A stretch of DNA of 64,000 nucleotides, taken from assembly GCA_033675545.1 (NCBI GenBank), contig JAWDGP010006598.1, positions 1 through 64,000 of the forward strand. Reading direction: 5' to 3'. The notes beneath the pieces were generated by a model. It did not search any database. It was not told the origin of the DNA and worked only from the letters and a program-made list of their open reading frames with translations. Source of the stretch: Elysia crispata. Taxonomy: Eukaryota > Mollusca > Gastropoda > Plakobranchidae. The number at the start of each line of letters is the position of its first letter. Position 1 is the stretch's first letter. This document shows, in pieces, positions 1 to 11,754 of the stretch. The translations under genes and the position numbers were made by a program.

Positions 1-74
1 CGGTCAACTAAATTGAATGTCGCAGTGGAGCTTTGTGAACAGTTGTGAAGCACTCTTAAAAAAATATAGGAAGA

Positions 75-359
75 GTGCAGCTCCAAAATGTACAAAATGT
101 ACAAAATAAGACAAAACGTGAGCTTTCGGCTGAAAACCTGACCAAAGAGCTAGAAAATACCGGCTACAAAGCTGTGATGATACCCGTTGAGGCTGGTGCC
201 AGAGGATTCGTAGGGTCATCAGTCTACGACCTTCTGACTAAACTTTCAATCTGTGGCAATAAAAGAACAAAAGCTCTAAAGTTACTGGCGGAAATAGCCG
301 AAAACAGTTCGCGGTGGATCTGGAGCAGGAGAAATGAGAGGTTCTTTCATAACGATTAA
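75..359 (+). mobile_element. C-terminal fragment of a non-LTR retrotransposon (LINE) reverse transcriptase ORF
   Basis: An open stretch of about 94 codons ends at a stop at 357-359. Its C-terminal part reads PVEAGARGFVGSSVYDLL, then an Ala/Glu/Lys helix, then SSRWIWSRRNERF. The spacing 'VE.G.RGF...S......A.....A...S.W.W.RR' is the familiar extreme C-terminus of LINE-type reverse transcriptase polyproteins in invertebrates. Upstream of position 75 all frames are interrupted, so only the 3' end of the element is present, as expected for a 5'-truncated LINE copy. The family cannot be named from this piece. A tRNA-like SINE head begins about 20 bp after the stop. Confidence 0.6.
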
Positions 360-380
360 AAATGCTCTAACCATCGCAGG

Positions 381-600
381 ACCAGTTGGCGAAGTGGTAT
401 AGCGCCGGGATCAGCAATAGAGATGAGGATGTGGGTTCGAAACCTGGCGCTGTGCAAACCATACCTGGGAGTCATGACCTGGGTGTGGCCCGGCCCCCCT
501 AGAGTGTCAGAAGTTCAGAGCCGAAACACTTGCTACAAGGGGGGTTTCTTCTCTGAAGATTGTTATCTAGCTCCCCAATGAGTTTCTACCTACAATAAAC

Positions 601-641
<41 letters not shown>

Positions 642-657
642 TAATAAATAAATAAAT
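381..657 (+). repeat. tRNA-derived SINE with (AAT)n tail
   Basis: An A-box-like sequence TTGGCGAAGTGG (386-397) is followed about 36 bp later by a textbook B box, GGGTTCGAAACC (433-444). This is the internal RNA polymerase III promoter layout of a tRNA-derived head. A body of about 130 bp with no open frame follows, and the unit ends in CAATAAACATAATAATAAT... (599-657), a typical SINE/LINE tail. I see no clean cloverleaf with a matched acceptor stem, so this is a SINE head and not a functional tRNA gene. It could also be part of the 3' UTR of the LINE whose ORF ends at 359. Confidence 0.6.
599..657. repeat. (AAT)n microsatellite
   Basis: Nearly pure AAT/AATA repeats form the 3' tail of the preceding SINE-like unit. 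Confidence 0.85.
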
Positions 658-709
658 AATGTGGAAATATACACAGAAAATATATAATAAATGCGTAAAT
701 TCTTATGGG

Positions 710-793
710 AGTAGTAGTAGAAGTAGTAATGCAAGTAAAAGAATAAGTAAAAGTAATAGTGGTCGTACTGGTAGTAATACAAGTAAAAGAAGA

Positions 794-830
<37 letters not shown>

Positions 831-841
831 ATGCAAGTAAA

Positions 842-909
<68 letters not shown>

Positions 910-912
910 AAG
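710..912. repeat. (AGT)n-type microsatellite, interrupted
   Basis: AGT/GTA trinucleotide repeats, imperfect up to about 800 and almost pure from 847 to 909, are broken by short islands such as AATGCAAGTAAAAGAA. Apparent poly-Ser, poly-Val and poly-Tyr frames across it are repeat translations, not genes. Confidence 0.85.
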
Positions 913-959
913 CAGTTAACCCTATATCAAGTAATTATTATGAAATATAAACTTATCCC

Positions 960-2917
960 ATAAACTGGATCCCATATTTATTTCATAAAAGTTAGCATCA
1001 GGAGGAATCAGGTACCAACTACAATATTTCCGCAATCACGCTTCTAATTAGGTCTATAATCTTTATTTGCAGCCATGCTGCCAAGGTAGAAATCAGACCT
1101 CTGTGCATGAATCAGTAGAAAATGTCCGTGTTTATGTTTTGTTGTAGAACATGTTTGTTCCCATTTACATGTTTCAAATAATGTCATGGTTTTAATGTAA
1201 TCTTCTTATGACATCATAATTTGTCTAAAAATTCAAAATAAGATATGCCCTTTCAGTCCCAAAATCATTTTTTGTTTTCGATGGCTGTAGCTTAAATATC
1301 TTGAGTCCAGGAGAATCTTTGCGTCTATACTCCTTGGAAACTGTTTGCACTCTCTATTCAGTCACATTTTTTTTACCTTGTGTCGACAGTTGTCAGGTGA
1401 TAAATTCGACGACAGCATGCGCAGACTAAGGGCCGTATTTATAAATCTTATAAATTATAGCTTTCCACGATTGTGAGCTGATTCTTTTAGCGCGGGCTAC
1501 GATCTCTCGAAAAGTTTGTGCATGTTTAATTACATCGATCAAAAACATCTTTGACGACTTTGTCTGGATTGCACAGACGATTATGTTGAGGAATAAAGTA
1601 TAAGCAAAGAGCTGAGATTGGAAGCTTTTGTTTGGGTTATCATATGTGAAATTTTTATTAAGATATAAAAGTTTTGACAATTCACGGATCATCTTCAGCC
1701 CCCCCTCGTTTTACAAGAACAACTATATCTAGTCCTAGGACTACCTAAGAGATTATGAATCTGCAATCATTTTTTTTTTTTAAATCTTCAAACAAAATTC
1801 AAAATTCTAGGTCCGTGTAAAGAAACATCAAATAGGCTTAGCCTGTACAGCTCAAATATCCTGTCCGTACTGAAATTTCTCAACTCGATCGACGGTAAGG
1901 GGATGACGTTTTAAATAAGTCAAAGTAAACAAATAAAAAATTCTGAAGAGTCCTAAGTTTCGTTACACAATAATTATTGAGGAATGCCGCCCCCTTTCTC
2001 TTAAAAAAAAAAAAGTTAAACAGATGTAGAGGGACTTATCTGGATTTAAGCGTATTCTTGATTCCATTCTCATTTGACTCAATATGTTCTCAAAGCCATA
2101 TCTAATTGAAACAGCCCTTTTCTTTGGCATTTCAAGCAAGAAATTAATAAGTGTATGTATATGTATGCTTACGTTCAAAATAATGTAAATTTCTACATTA
2201 TCCTGTGTAACTAGATTTAATTCTAGAAGATGTTTTTAGATTCCGAATTGAAGGTTTTGTTTTTTTTTTGTTGTTTTTTAATATTCGTCTATACATTAAA
2301 TCTAAATTAATTCTTTCATATAGATCTAGATTGGATCTACCATGCAAGTGACGTTTTTCATTTATATTTAAGTTAATATGCAAAGCTTTCTACTCAGGTC
2401 AGATGTATTTTAGATTTCAGGAAAGAAACAAAAATGATAAGACTGTCGGTATGGGAGGTTCTACATTCCAAGATTTACCATTTTTCAGATTTTCAATGAA
2501 TATTTAACGAAATGCAAATCTTTTGAGCTAAAAATGATGTTTTCTTTATATCAATAAAGGATTCTTCTTTCGATTCCATGTTTTGTTTTCATTCTTTCAT
2601 ATGATATGAAAAGATTAACTCTAGATATAGGCTTTTAATATAATTATTTTGCGTTGAACTGACTTTTACTTTCAGAATAATTTCCTTCTTCCCACATGTA
2701 TCCGATGAAAACTAGGAATGTTCCATTTTTAACTGCTTGAGTCTAAGAGGTACTAAATACTGGTCACTCAACACTCAACAATCTCTCATTTTGTCATTCA
2801 GTCAAGTTCAAAGTTTTCACATTTAGAAAAAAAAAAAGATTTAAATTCTGAAAATTTTGCCTGTAGATCTAACACAAAGATCTATCTTAATTAAGGATTG
2901 TATTCTTTGAACAAGTC
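960..2917. other. Intergenic, presumed upstream region of MRPS30
   Basis: No convincing coding region, RNA gene or bounded repeat was recognised. The stretch is AT-rich with scattered short frames that resemble nothing known. A GCATGCGCA motif (about 1417-1425) resembles half of an NRF-1 site, a factor known to control genes for mitochondrial proteins, but it lies 1.5 kb from the start codon and may be chance. The last 150 bp before the ATG at 2918 are the likely 5' UTR/promoter, without an obvious TATA box. Confidence 0.4.
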
Positions 2918-5900
2918 ATGGCTTCAGCAATTAGATCTAGTATGCTGAGATATTCTTTGAGATTCAGACCCGCTTTGAGCCCATGCATGTCGTGTTCGGT
3001 ACGTTCTCAGCATTCGCTGGGCAACAAACAGTTAGAATCAGTTGAATATGCGAGTGAAATTTCTTCTGGCGAAAACAGAAACGTAAAGTACCCATCTGTC
3101 AAGCCTAAATACCCACCAGGAAAATGGGGGCAAATGGACCACAAGTATGCCTGGAGGTGGAACGACACCAAGGAAAATCATATTAGCATACCTGATGTCC
3201 AAGGGAGAATAAATGCGCTGGTTGAAAAAGAAATGTCAGCAATTCAGTTAGAACCATTGAATGATCACCCAGCAGCATTGCAATTTCGACAGTATGCTAC
3301 AAAAACTGAGATGATACCTTGGGAGGAATTACACATGCTTAAGAATGAGATATCTGATGCTGATGTTTCACTTGTGGTTAATCAGTTAGGTACAGACATC
3401 ACTGATTTCTTATTAATGGAGCATGAACTGTTACAAAGGCATAGTTCAGAAAAGGATCAAACACATCTGTGCAATTCGATTATAAGATTAATATCAAACT
3501 CTTTAATCACACGGTTTGGAAATGACTATCCTCATTTAAAAACTTGTCAGTATGATGAACATGTTTTAGTTTGTTCACTTTGGGACCGTCATGGCATTGA
3601 AAGAAAACGAAGAAGATTTACATCAGACTCAGATGTTTTACTGTATGATACGGTTCAAGACCAACGCATTGTATCAGAAGGCTATTTCCAAGCCATGCTG
3701 CGCAGCCACTATCCATTACCCTCAGTAAGATCTACTTTAGCTCTCCGTCCCTTTGTGTGTCACTCTTATCTCTCTGTATATGATTCTTGCTTTCTCTCTC
3801 TCTCCCTCTCTCTCCCCCTCTGACTGTCTTTCGCACACTCTCTCTTTCTCTTTCTGTTTCTCTTTTATATAAATCTTATTTTATTGTCACAATTTTATGT
3901 TTAGCATGCTGGCTTTTTTCAAATTAAGCTTTTCACATTTAAATGTGTTGAAAATTTGTATAAGACACATTATGGTTTGATTTCTTCAAATTCCATTATT
4001 CTGATACCCATTGTTTTTTGTTGAGCTGTGAGACTGGTATGGTAAATTAGCACACATTTTAGTTTTTGGCCGGATGTGAAAATGTAAACAATATCCAATG
4101 TGATTTGATTAAACCTGGTAATTCAAAGTTTCTTTCTTTTTTTTTCTTTTTCTTTTTCTTTTTTTTCTTTGTAGTAATATTCACTTCACTTTTGAGTCAA
4201 TTAGAATTTTATGTTATAAATTATTTCTTTTAATGGGTTTTGATCGGGAGTTGAGAGGGTTGGCAGTTGACATTAGAAGGGAGCAAGCTTGATCTCATTT
4301 AAAAGATAAATGAGATCCCAAATCCAGTGGAATTGCAGTTTTAATCAATACATATATGTGTCATATTTTTAGTGTGCTATGTGTTGTGATTGAGCTTTCC
4401 TATCTCTCTCTCCAACTGACTGCTTTCCATCTGTAACTGTCAGTGTCATAGTGATTTGTTGCAGGAGTAAGATTGAACCATTATGTTTATAGTATACCTA
4501 TTTCTTTCTTCTTTCTTTATAATGTTTGGGCCTAAAATAAACAAAAGGCAATGAGGCTAACAGCAGCAATCGTAGACTCATCCCCAAGCTTTACTTAAAT
4601 CCTAAAAGAAAGACTCACTGGGCATTTATGGCATAGTAAGGGAGGCATTTCTCTGTTGAACATCAAAATTTACCATTGACAAGCATTGAAATAAGATATT
4701 TTTCCTCCGCCATTAAAATGTTTGGAAATAAATGGGATCATAACCTTTGAGTTATCCAAAGTGAAATAATTTTGCTTCAAAATAATGAGAATTAAAGTCA
4801 GATTTAAGAGAAACTTTGGGAAGTTAAGTTAACTGAGAAACAAAAGAAATATAATTGACTTAAGTTGAAGTTAAATGGACTGCACCGTAATTTGTTTTTC
4901 TTTTATAAATATAAAGATGAAAAAAAAAAGGAAAAAAAAGCAAACATGTCAAAGTTCAGAAATGTTCTTGTCTAAATTTATAAAAAATAATAATGAAATA
5001 GTAGTTTTCAATAAGCTTTTATCTTCAGAAGGTTCTTATTCAAATGAAGTTGCATAATATATATATATGCATGACTCACCGAAACTTCTCACATTTTTAC
5101 TTTTCCTATTTGTTGTTATTTAGTTTGAGTATGTTTTTGTGTACATGTATAAGCAGTTGTTATCTCTATAACATAAATCTGAGTATATTATTAGCCATTT
5201 TGTTTTAAAGTTTATTTCCCTTGCTAAGTTTTGATGTTTAAAAAAATTGTTGCTGCCAGTATGTCCCAAGAAATGACGGAATTAGTGTGAGCTCATCTGC
5301 CCCTCAACTCAAGTTCAAGCCCTCTGTTTATGGACATGAAAAAGTGCAAAAGAAAAAGATTGATAGTATTCTTGCAGGTAATGTATAAAGACAATGGACA
5401 AACTCGTTATGAGCTTAAATTTTAGCAAGTGTTCGTGAAAATATGAAATTTGCTATTTACAAGTAACCCTTAAATGATTCTGGCACTGGTAAGGATTTCA
5501 TAACTGTGTTTCAAACATACTTCCTTATAACTTTATTATATGAATTCTGTCCTCAAGATACATTGCCAATATAATTTTTCCCCACTTCTCCTAGGTTTGA
5601 ATGCATTACAAAGCACCAGCTCAAGCTGAATGAAAAAATTTCTGGAAGGTCATTATTATATCTAGAGAAAGATTGACATATCAGAACTGCTCAAACCTGA
5701 TTAAAGGGATCCTCTTTTTACCATTACTAAAGAATTTTAAATGAGAAACTAAGAAAAAAATAATTGTACTAAAAAGAATACATACCTTGCCAGACAGTCT
5801 TTTCAATAAGTACACTTTAGTTTGATCTTGAGAAGAAGGAATTATTCCATATGTAAGTGATATTCACCATTTCAAATTGAAAAGAGAAAAAAAAAAGGTT

Positions 5901-8900
5901 GCAATCACTAAATTTGGATTCATTTTATTATAGGAAATTGAAATGAAATGAAACATATTATGAAGAAAGTTTATTTTTAGCCTTGATTTTCCAAATGAGA
6001 CTGTGTATAATCAATTAATTTTTCAGGGATGATTTATCTTTATAACCTTAAGTCTTCTTTTATTTAATCTGACCTTGCTAGAATTAATAGCAAAACTGTG
6101 GTTTATTTTATATTTTATTCTCATATAAAGTTTTCTTAAGATATTTCTAAAACTTTGACAATTTTAGCATTTCAGATTTGACATTAAATTTGAACGAATA
6201 ATTTCAATAAATTGCTTACAGGACATAAACTGGGTGACCCTTGTGAGTTTGGCCTGGTTGGAATACTCTCTACATGTGATACTCATTCTGTGGAGGAACG
6301 AATAGGAACTCAAACTGCAAGAGAATGTCGTCTGGCTCTAGGATTAACCATGACATTTTCTTGGTTGGCTGCCCAAGCTTCAAATCAAGGTTTGTGTTTA
6401 TATGTGAAGCATAGTAAAAAAATTCCACAGTCCAAAAAAACCTGTTAATTTTGCTGGTCAAACACTTAAATGTGTATTTTTTTAAATTTAAAATCGATTC
6501 TTATTTTTTCTTTAATAATAGTAAAAGAATGTTTTGAAAAGAAAAATGCAGATTAAAATCATCAAATATAGTAAAAGCTCAGTATAAGTTATAATGAGTT
6601 AATATGAGTTACATTCAAGGACTCTTGAATTCAATTAGTAACATGATATCTTTCAGCAGCTTTAATAAAAAGCAAAAAGAAAAAAAATGTCTGATTGAAA
6701 CAGTCAAAAAAATTTAATTGCTGAAAGTTCTTAAAAACTTTAAATATAAAATGTTCCATTTCTATTTGACATGCATTGGAAAACTTTGTTGAATTCTTTA
6801 AAGAAGAGGAAGATGTTGCAAAATTTGCTAAATTCAAATGAAGAACTAATTAATTTTAACAGTACAATTTTGTTAATTGTTTAATTGCTTCAAAGGACTT
6901 TTAGCTTTATTATTAGCATAGGTAGTAAATTAAACAGCAGTGCAGTAGTTAAAAAGGGTTGTTTCAACTACTTGCAGATTTAATCAGGAAGAGAAAATGC
7001 AGTTTCACCTGATAACACAAATATAACAGGGTGATGAAAATAAAGGAGGCAGTGTCATGACCAAAAGTATGCCAAATTACATATTAGAATTTTGCTTGCA
7101 TCAATTCAATTTTTCTTTGGAGCTTGTTGAGATAGAAATTATGTTGAGTTCTACATTCATATTTCTAAAAAAATTGAGACTTTTTGTTTTCTTAGGTATT
7201 TTTCTTCTATCAAGTTGTGCAAAGTCTGCGTGATGATCAGCAGATAAAATGTGACCTCTTTTCCTCACTGAAATTCATCCACAACTTTAAGGCAGAAAAT
7301 TGCTGCGATCTGCCTGTGGAAAAAACTTTGCATGTTTAAATGCTGCACATATTTTAACAGGATTTCTAATATTTCTCTTTGAGGCGTACTAGATTTTTAA
7401 GTGAAAAAGATATTTTATAATAGAAGTTTTTTTACATTCACCCTTGTTTTATTCACAATTTTTTTTTAACTTTCACAAAACTAATCCTTATTGTTTTTCC
7501 AGGTTTCAGTCATCTCATTGATTTGACTTATCCCTTGACAAGCCAAACAATTCTCACAGATGGCAAAATATTTTCCTTTTTGGCCTATCAATTGAACACA
7601 TTGGAGCTTTGGAAAGATGATGAGGCTAATCCCATGGTTAACCTCTGCTGGCATAGCAAAGAGATGCCCCTTTATCACAGTATAGAGAATGGAAAGGTGT
7701 GTAAAGGAAACAATACTTTATGCTGGACCGGATCCTTTTGTTTTACCTTTGTATGCCCCCAAAAATTAAAAAAAGCAGTAGACACATCTGTGAAGATAAA
7801 GCTATTTATTTTTGTCTTCTTTCCTCTCCCTCCCTTTTTCTCGTTATATCTCTTTTCTATCTGCCTTTCACTCACACACAAATATTCACTGACCTTACAA
7901 GTACAGTGGAATTCGCTTGAAGTCAACACCACAATGCAGTCATGCTTTTTGTCCTTCTTTGTTTAAGTAACTGATTTTCTGATACAGTCAATGATTTGGG
8001 AAAAATTTTGTTTAAAGTCAACACCTGGTGGTGGATGAGTAAAGGTGAAACCCATAAAAAGGTAGATGCATAGGGATACAGGAGCGGGATATAGCTCTTT
8101 GTAAACCCAATACAGTTAATAAATCACTGTGTATTAATACTAATAACAGCATGAATAACAGCACTCTTAGCAAGGCCTCGCTAAGTTAGTGTGATCTTGC
8201 GTTGTTGGTGACAGTAACAAAGAAGGGTGCTTAGGGGGTAGGGAGATGGAGTTTGGGTGTGTCTAGATCTAAACCTAACTTATCATTGGCTCGCATCATT
8301 TGTGGCAAACAGTGTATTGTTTTCTCCCCTCTGCGACTGGCTAAAACCGGGCAAAACTGCACCGAGAAGTCGACTTTCCAATCTAGTGACTTGCCAGTGC
8401 AGCGTCAACTTCATTTCCGCTAGATCGACTTCAAGACGCCAGTGTGACCTTGCTCGTGTACGGTGCTAACAGAAACTTTTGTTGAAAACTTGGGTGACGA
8501 AGAAACTTTAGAAGTCTATCGAAGTCAACCAAAGTCTATCGAAACTGACTGAAGTCATGCAAAGCAGACATTATTTGGTCACATGCACATTTCTTGCCGC
8601 TCAGTGCACGGTGCAAAGGTGTGTAGAGAGAAATGTCTTAGACGACACAATTTTGACGAAAGCTTTCGGTGTCGCCCGCCCGATCTTACTTCTGGTCTTA
8701 ATCAGTAGCATTCTTTTCTCAGCCTGCAATAAAGCTAAACACATTTTTTATCAGGTTATTATTCTTTTTCTGGTGAAAAGAGAACAAAAGTAATGATGAT
8801 CCTAAGCCCAAACTAAAAGAGGGTGAAGCTGAAAAAAAATAAAGCAGGAATTGTAGGTGTGTACTCATGTTTTGTGTTTTTGTGCGTAGTACATCAAGTT

Positions 8901-11574
8901 GTGTAAATAAACCTCTTTTCAGACTTAGAGTGGATTTCTCTTTGCCTAAATAACTTGTACGAGGGCATATTGATAAGTTTTGCCTCCAAGTCCATAACTT
9001 TGGAAATAATGAAGACAAAAAAATGATGCTTACACCAAATGAAAGGTCATTTTATTTAGCACCAGATGACATATCATTTTTCAACATAATCACCGTCCCG
9101 TTCGATACAGAGCCGCCACCGACGGACGACCTGTTGGATGCCGTCAGCGAAGAAGTCAGCAGTCTTGTCTCTGCACCAAGAAAGAACAGCATTCTTCACA
9201 TCTTCGTCTGTCTCGTAACGGTTGCCCTTGAGGTAATCCTTGAGTTTTGGAAAAAGGAAGAAATCGCTCGGAGCAAGATCTGGGCTATAAGGCGGGTGCG
9301 GTAATGTCCGGAGGCCTAAACGATCTAAAGCCGTGCGAGTTTCCAAACGTGTGAGGGCGAGCGTTGTCGTGATGGATGTTGGTGCTTCTCACGATCTTTT
9401 GGGACAGTGAGGGTGTCACAGAATTTTTGGAACAAGGCAACACCGTGAATTCTACGAAATATGTGAACACACTGGAGAAACTGAAAGCGAGGTTGCGACG
9501 GGTAAGGAGTGAGAAAGTTTCCATCATCCATCACGACAACGCTCGCCCTCACACAAGTTTGGAAACTCGCACGGCTTTAGATCGTTTAGGCCTCCGGACA
9601 TTACCGCACCCGCCTTATAGCCCAGATCTTGCTCTGAGCCATTTCTTCCTTTTTCCAAAACTCAAGGATTACCTCAAGGGCAACCGTTACGAGACAGACG
9701 AAGATGTGAAGAATGCTGTTCTTTCTTGGTGCAGAGACAAGACTGCTGACTTCTTCGCTGACGGCATCCAACAGGTCGTCCGTCGGTGGCGGCTCTGTAT
9801 CGAACGGGACGGTGATTATGTTGAAAAATGATATGTCATCTGGTGCTAAATAAAATGACCTTTCATTTGGTGTAAGTATCATTTGTTTGTCTTCATTATT
9901 TCCAAAGTTATGGACTTGGAGGCAAAACTTATCAATGTGCCCTCGTATAAATTAACCACACTATAACTAGCGATATAAATGAAATGGGTGACACCGCAAA
10001 GGGAGACCACTATCATAGATACGAAAGGGACACAACCTGTTTTTATAACATGAATTCTCGTACTTGTTTCCTGGAAATAGATAAAGTCAACACTTTTTTT
10101 TTTTGCCCCAAGGTATTGACTTTAAGTTGATTCCACTGTGTAATTCATAACATAATGATCAACTCATGTTTCATGCCCAGTGCATTTTAGTGCCTGTTGC
10201 ATATGTCACATTTTAAAGTGCTGGAATTCTAAACAGTGCATTTTTTAAAAGTTTTTCAATGGCGAGAATGCCTTAGAATTCTCAAAAGATATTGAAATTC
10301 CATCTTATTTTTACATAGAGACAGTAAGAAGAATTTGTCTTCTTCAAATGCTGTTTTTCAAAATTAAAAATTTTGACATTCACCTCATCAAAACTGATTT
10401 CAAGACCATCAAATCTTGTAACTGCAGGCTGATAAAAATCTGGCTCTTTGTTCTTGTAACCATTATGCCTGTTTGCATAGTTAGATTGAAATTCCTGGTG
10501 TAAAAATCAGTGTTGATTACTTAATTGGGAGATATTGGAAGCAATTGATACAAAGAAAAATACTTTGGATTTAAGCACGAATCTGACCTATCAGTTTGTT
10601 TTGTAGGGGGAGGGTTTGTTGTTCCTTATTTGTTACTGCAATGATTAAATTTTATGAAAAATTGAGAGCTTCTTTTACTTTATGTAGATTTTCAAACAGT
10701 AAAAATTTATAGTGTTTACATAATTATATCTATATATCAGTCATTTATGTGCTTATAATATTTCAAGGTTATGATGAATAAAGTATCAAGAAAAATAACT
10801 TGAGTAAATTATCTACTGATCAGTTACCAAGTGAATTGAAAAATATATACGTAAATAATAATTAATAAAATAGGAAAAAACCAATAGCAAGTTTGGCAAA
10901 GAATACTTCACACAAAAATGCAAAAGAAAGAAAAATTGGCCGAAGATCGAAAAGGTATTGAAAATACTGTAAGTCTTCAGAGAACAACAAATGTGGAGAT
11001 TTGGCAATCTTGTGAGTGTAAAAAGGCTCAATATAATTTTATTCACTCCTTTAAGCATTTGTAATTTTTATATAAGAAAAGAGAATAGTGATAATAGTTT
11101 TTGTTTTTATTTCATCAGTGGGAACACTGATCATCTTCTTTATTATATGTCATAAATCATCCATGCATTTATCTCAGGTGAAGGAAAATATAAAAATGAA
11201 GCTCAGACTTTGATACCGAAATGTCCTTTCTTTTATTGATTACTGGCTGGTACAAGCAGGTAATGAATTGAATGAAATGCCCAAATTTGAGTTTTTCAGA
11301 GAGAAATGTCTTGTTCAACTGATATGCACAGTGAGACCTAAATGAATATAAAGATTGTGCTTCTCTGTTTTTTTTTCTCCAGATAAATGGCTTGAATGAG
11401 GATGTTCTTGAGAACCTTGTTAAGATATTTACTGCTGTACCTAAAGATCGAGGGTACAACATGAAACCGACAATAATGCAACAGCCTGAGGATGGTTACG
11501 ACAAACAAGATTATGTACCAAAAAGAGTGGTAGTGGAAGAAGTTGTAGAAGAGGAGCAATACATTGTGTCATGA
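2918..11574 (+). CDS. MRPS30: Mitochondrial ribosomal protein mL65 (MRPS30/PDCD9), 5 exons
   Basis: Exons: 2918-3724, 5260-5377, 6222-6389, 7503-7696 and 11383-11574. All junctions are GT-AG and frame-consistent, giving 492 residues. The protein is a metazoan mitoribosome large-subunit component, historically named S30. The match to vertebrate MRPS30 is clearest in exons 3-5: the DPCEFG segment and LAAQASNQGF, then TDGKIFSFLAYQLNTL (residues about 383-398), then NLCWHSKEMPLYHSIENG and NGLNEDVL, each with a close human counterpart. The arginine-rich N-terminus (MASAIRSSMLRYSLRFR) fits a mitochondrial targeting peptide. The ATG at 2918 is the first in frame and sits in a fair context (GTCATGG). 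The product is longer than the human protein (439 residues), mostly at the N-terminal side and in an acidic C-terminal tail (VVVEEVVEEEQ). Intron 4 (3.7 kb) holds nested DNA transposons. Confidence 0.93.
3787..3862. repeat. CT-rich low-complexity tract in MRPS30 intron 1
   Basis: An imperfect (CT)n/(TCTC)n pyrimidine run begins 60 bp after the exon 1 donor. The reading frame of exon 1 runs on into it, which makes the apparent ORF longer than the real exon. Confidence 0.7.
9074..9346 (-). pseudogene. Inverted duplicate of the mariner transposase C-terminus
   Basis: Ninety codons on the - strand are nearly identical to the C-terminus of the + strand copy, and the family-typical PDLAPSDFF is intact. 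A 2-bp difference from the other arm just upstream ends the shared frame, so the HDNARPHT part is out of frame here. Confidence 0.8.
9376..9831 (+). pseudogene. Mariner transposase catalytic-domain fragment
   Basis: An open frame of 151 codons covers the C-terminal half of a mariner transposase. It starts near the first catalytic Asp (TIFWDSEG), keeps the second (HHDNARPH) and has His at the third catalytic position (YSPDLALSHFF in place of the usual PSDFF). It ends with the RRWRLCIERDGDYVEK tail typical of the family. There is no N-terminal helix-turn-helix, because the frame begins in the spacer of the palindrome. Confidence 0.8.
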
Positions 11575-11754
11575 GAAATTGTTCTGGAGTTTTCATAGAT
11601 GTATCCACTGCTTCATGATGATGGCTAAAATCACTTTTGATACAACAGGGAAAGGCTGATCACTTGAGCAGTTAATTCACTAACAATATTACTTATTTTT
11701 TTGTCTGTTTTTTTTCCTATTTTTTTAAATAAGAAAAGGTTATCCAGGTACATT

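Larger units (their letters stand above)
8960..9945. mobile_element. Mariner-derived palindromic (foldback) element, two inverted 3' halves
   Basis: Arms 8960-9378 and 9525-9945 are reverse complements with about five substitutions and one 2-bp indel by eye; the spacer is 146 bp. TA dinucleotides flank both tips (8958-8959 and 9946-9947), as for mariner. The + strand (9376-9831) encodes the catalytic half of a mariner transposase: FWDSEG, then HHDNARPHT, then PHPPYSPDLALSHFF. The third catalytic Asp of the DD34D triad is replaced by His in this copy. The left arm, read on the - strand (9346-9074), has the normal PSDFF but lacks the upstream half. The N-terminal DNA-binding region is absent, so the element cannot encode a whole transposase. 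Confidence 0.85.
7904..10138. mobile_element. pogo/Tigger-like non-autonomous DNA transposon, split by a mariner insertion
   Basis: The left end TA|CAGTGGAATTCGCTTGAAGTC (from 7902) is mirrored at the right end, which in reverse complement reads CAGTGGAATCAACTTAAAGTC (ending 10138). The CAGT... tip next to TA is the style of pogo/Tigger elements. The right TA duplicate seems decayed or shifted (TGTA). With the mariner insertion at 8958-9947 removed, the element is about 1.25 kb. No transposase frame was recognised in it, so it is probably non-autonomous. Subterminal GTCAACACC-like words recur at both ends. It lies wholly in MRPS30 intron 4. Confidence 0.6.

Noticed and set aside
381-450. Functional tRNA gene
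   Set aside because: The A and B boxes are good, but I could not pair a proper acceptor stem, and a SINE body and tail follow.
567-836. Tyrosine-rich minus-strand frame
   Set aside because: It is the reverse translation of (AAT)n/(AGT)n repeats.
659-950. Poly-Ser and poly-Val reading frames
   Set aside because: They are translations of the (AGT)n microsatellite in different frames; no non-repeat coding sequence is attached.
9023-9304. Plus-strand gene beginning MMLTPNERSFYLAPDDISFF
   Set aside because: It is the antisense of the mariner transposase arm; the same antisense frame occurs on the other arm (9601-9882).
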